Assembly (NCBI RefSeq): GCF_002160135.1
Contig: NZ_NFJZ01000007.1
Coordinates: 1-64,000, forward strand
DNA length: 64,000 nucleotides
Reading direction: 5' to 3'
DNA from: Lachnoclostridium sp. An196
Lineage (GTDB): Bacteria > Bacillota > Clostridia > Lachnospirales > Lachnospiraceae
In this document: piece after piece, positions 63,841-64,000 of the stretch
How positions within the stretch are numbered: the stretch's first letter is position 1
How the letters are laid out: every line of letters starts with the position of its first letter
Notes under the pieces: model-generated
The model's input: the letters and a program-made list of their open reading frames with translations, nothing else
What the model was told of the DNA's origin: nothing
Database searches by the model: none
Program-made: the position numbers and the translations under genes

Positions 63841-64000
63841 CGAATCCAAACGGACGCTTCGGCATCCACGGCGGGCAGTATATCCCCGAAACGCTGATGA
63901 ATGCAGTCATCGAACTGGAAAACGCGTACAACTACTATAAAAATGATCCGGTATTCAACCGGGAACTGACAGAACTCTTCAATGAATATGCAGGCAGACC
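63837..64000 (+). CDS. trpB: Tryptophan synthase beta chain, 5' part (runs off window)
   Basis: The first 54 codons: MTNPNGRFGIHGGQYIPETL and LTELFNEYAGRP, the standard TrpB start. The PLP lysine and the rest lie outside the window, probably followed by trpA. Confidence 0.95.
   Translation, partial: MTNPNGRFGIHGGQYIPETLMNAVIELENAYNYYKNDPVFNRELTELFNEYAGR

Overview
The window reads as chromosomal DNA of an anaerobic Gram-positive bacterium of the class Clostridia, most likely a Lachnospiraceae member. Grounds: class B sortase, PASTA-domain kinase, meso-DAP-type MurE, Trp T-box, LicT/RAT antitermination, a tetrahydrofolate riboswitch with an ECF folate transporter, anaerobic sulfite reductase (asrABC), SigA-like promoters and strong GGAGG ribosome binding sites. 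Base composition is near balanced over most of the window and looks more A+T-rich in the 22.7-33.6 kb stretch (judged by eye). No rRNA, tRNA, CRISPR array, transposase or integrase was recognised.

Layout. 0-9.3 kb: sortase B, an AEC-family transporter, a PP-loop protein resembling the UDP-MurNAc-L-Ala-L-Glu epimerase MurL overlapping a murD, then glpK and a cytidylate-kinase-like gene on the minus strand, a lipoprotein metallo-beta-lactamase and an S1-domain protein. 9.4-22.7 kb: transport and regulation (marR-MATE, Na+/alanine symporter, metNIQ, a second MATE gene, a duplicated-domain membrane protein, nitroreductase, a decayed aldo/keto reductase with its MerR partner, LysR, sstT). 22.7-33.6 kb: an accessory block with gene remnants (Y-family polymerase, serC, an aminotransferase), asrABC, a PadR-controlled operon whose double-flavodoxin gene carries an in-frame TAG, a Crp/Fnr regulator, and a divergent operon HD-HD-pyridoxal kinase-TIGR04076-aminotransferase. 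33.6-48.8 kb: a long core run on the minus strand, murE-priA-def-fmt-peptidase-rsmB-rlmN-stp-prkC-rsgA-rpe-thiN, followed by rpsB-tsf from its own promoter. 48.9-59.3 kb: carbamate kinase, coaX, coaBC, nudC, the bgl operon behind a RAT/terminator switch, and folT plus a fumarylacetoacetate-hydrolase-family gene behind a THF riboswitch. 59.5-64 kb: two tandem HTH-membrane paralogues, then a tryptophan T-box driving trpDCFB, cut by the window end.

The points most worth a second look are: (1) the MurL-MurD pair, which suggests an alternative route to D-glutamate in peptidoglycan; (2) two copies of a promoter-linked long hairpin with pairing-preserving differences; (3) three divergent gene pairs in which both promoters use one shared -35 box; (4) a 15-codon reading frame with its own promoter, ribosome binding site and terminator; (5) a TGTTGC-N4-GCAACR site shared by asrABC and the nearby Crp/Fnr gene; and (6) several gene remnants and an amber-interrupted flavoprotein that show the 19-34 kb region is eroding. 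All function calls rest on reading the sequence and on remembered family features; no search was run.
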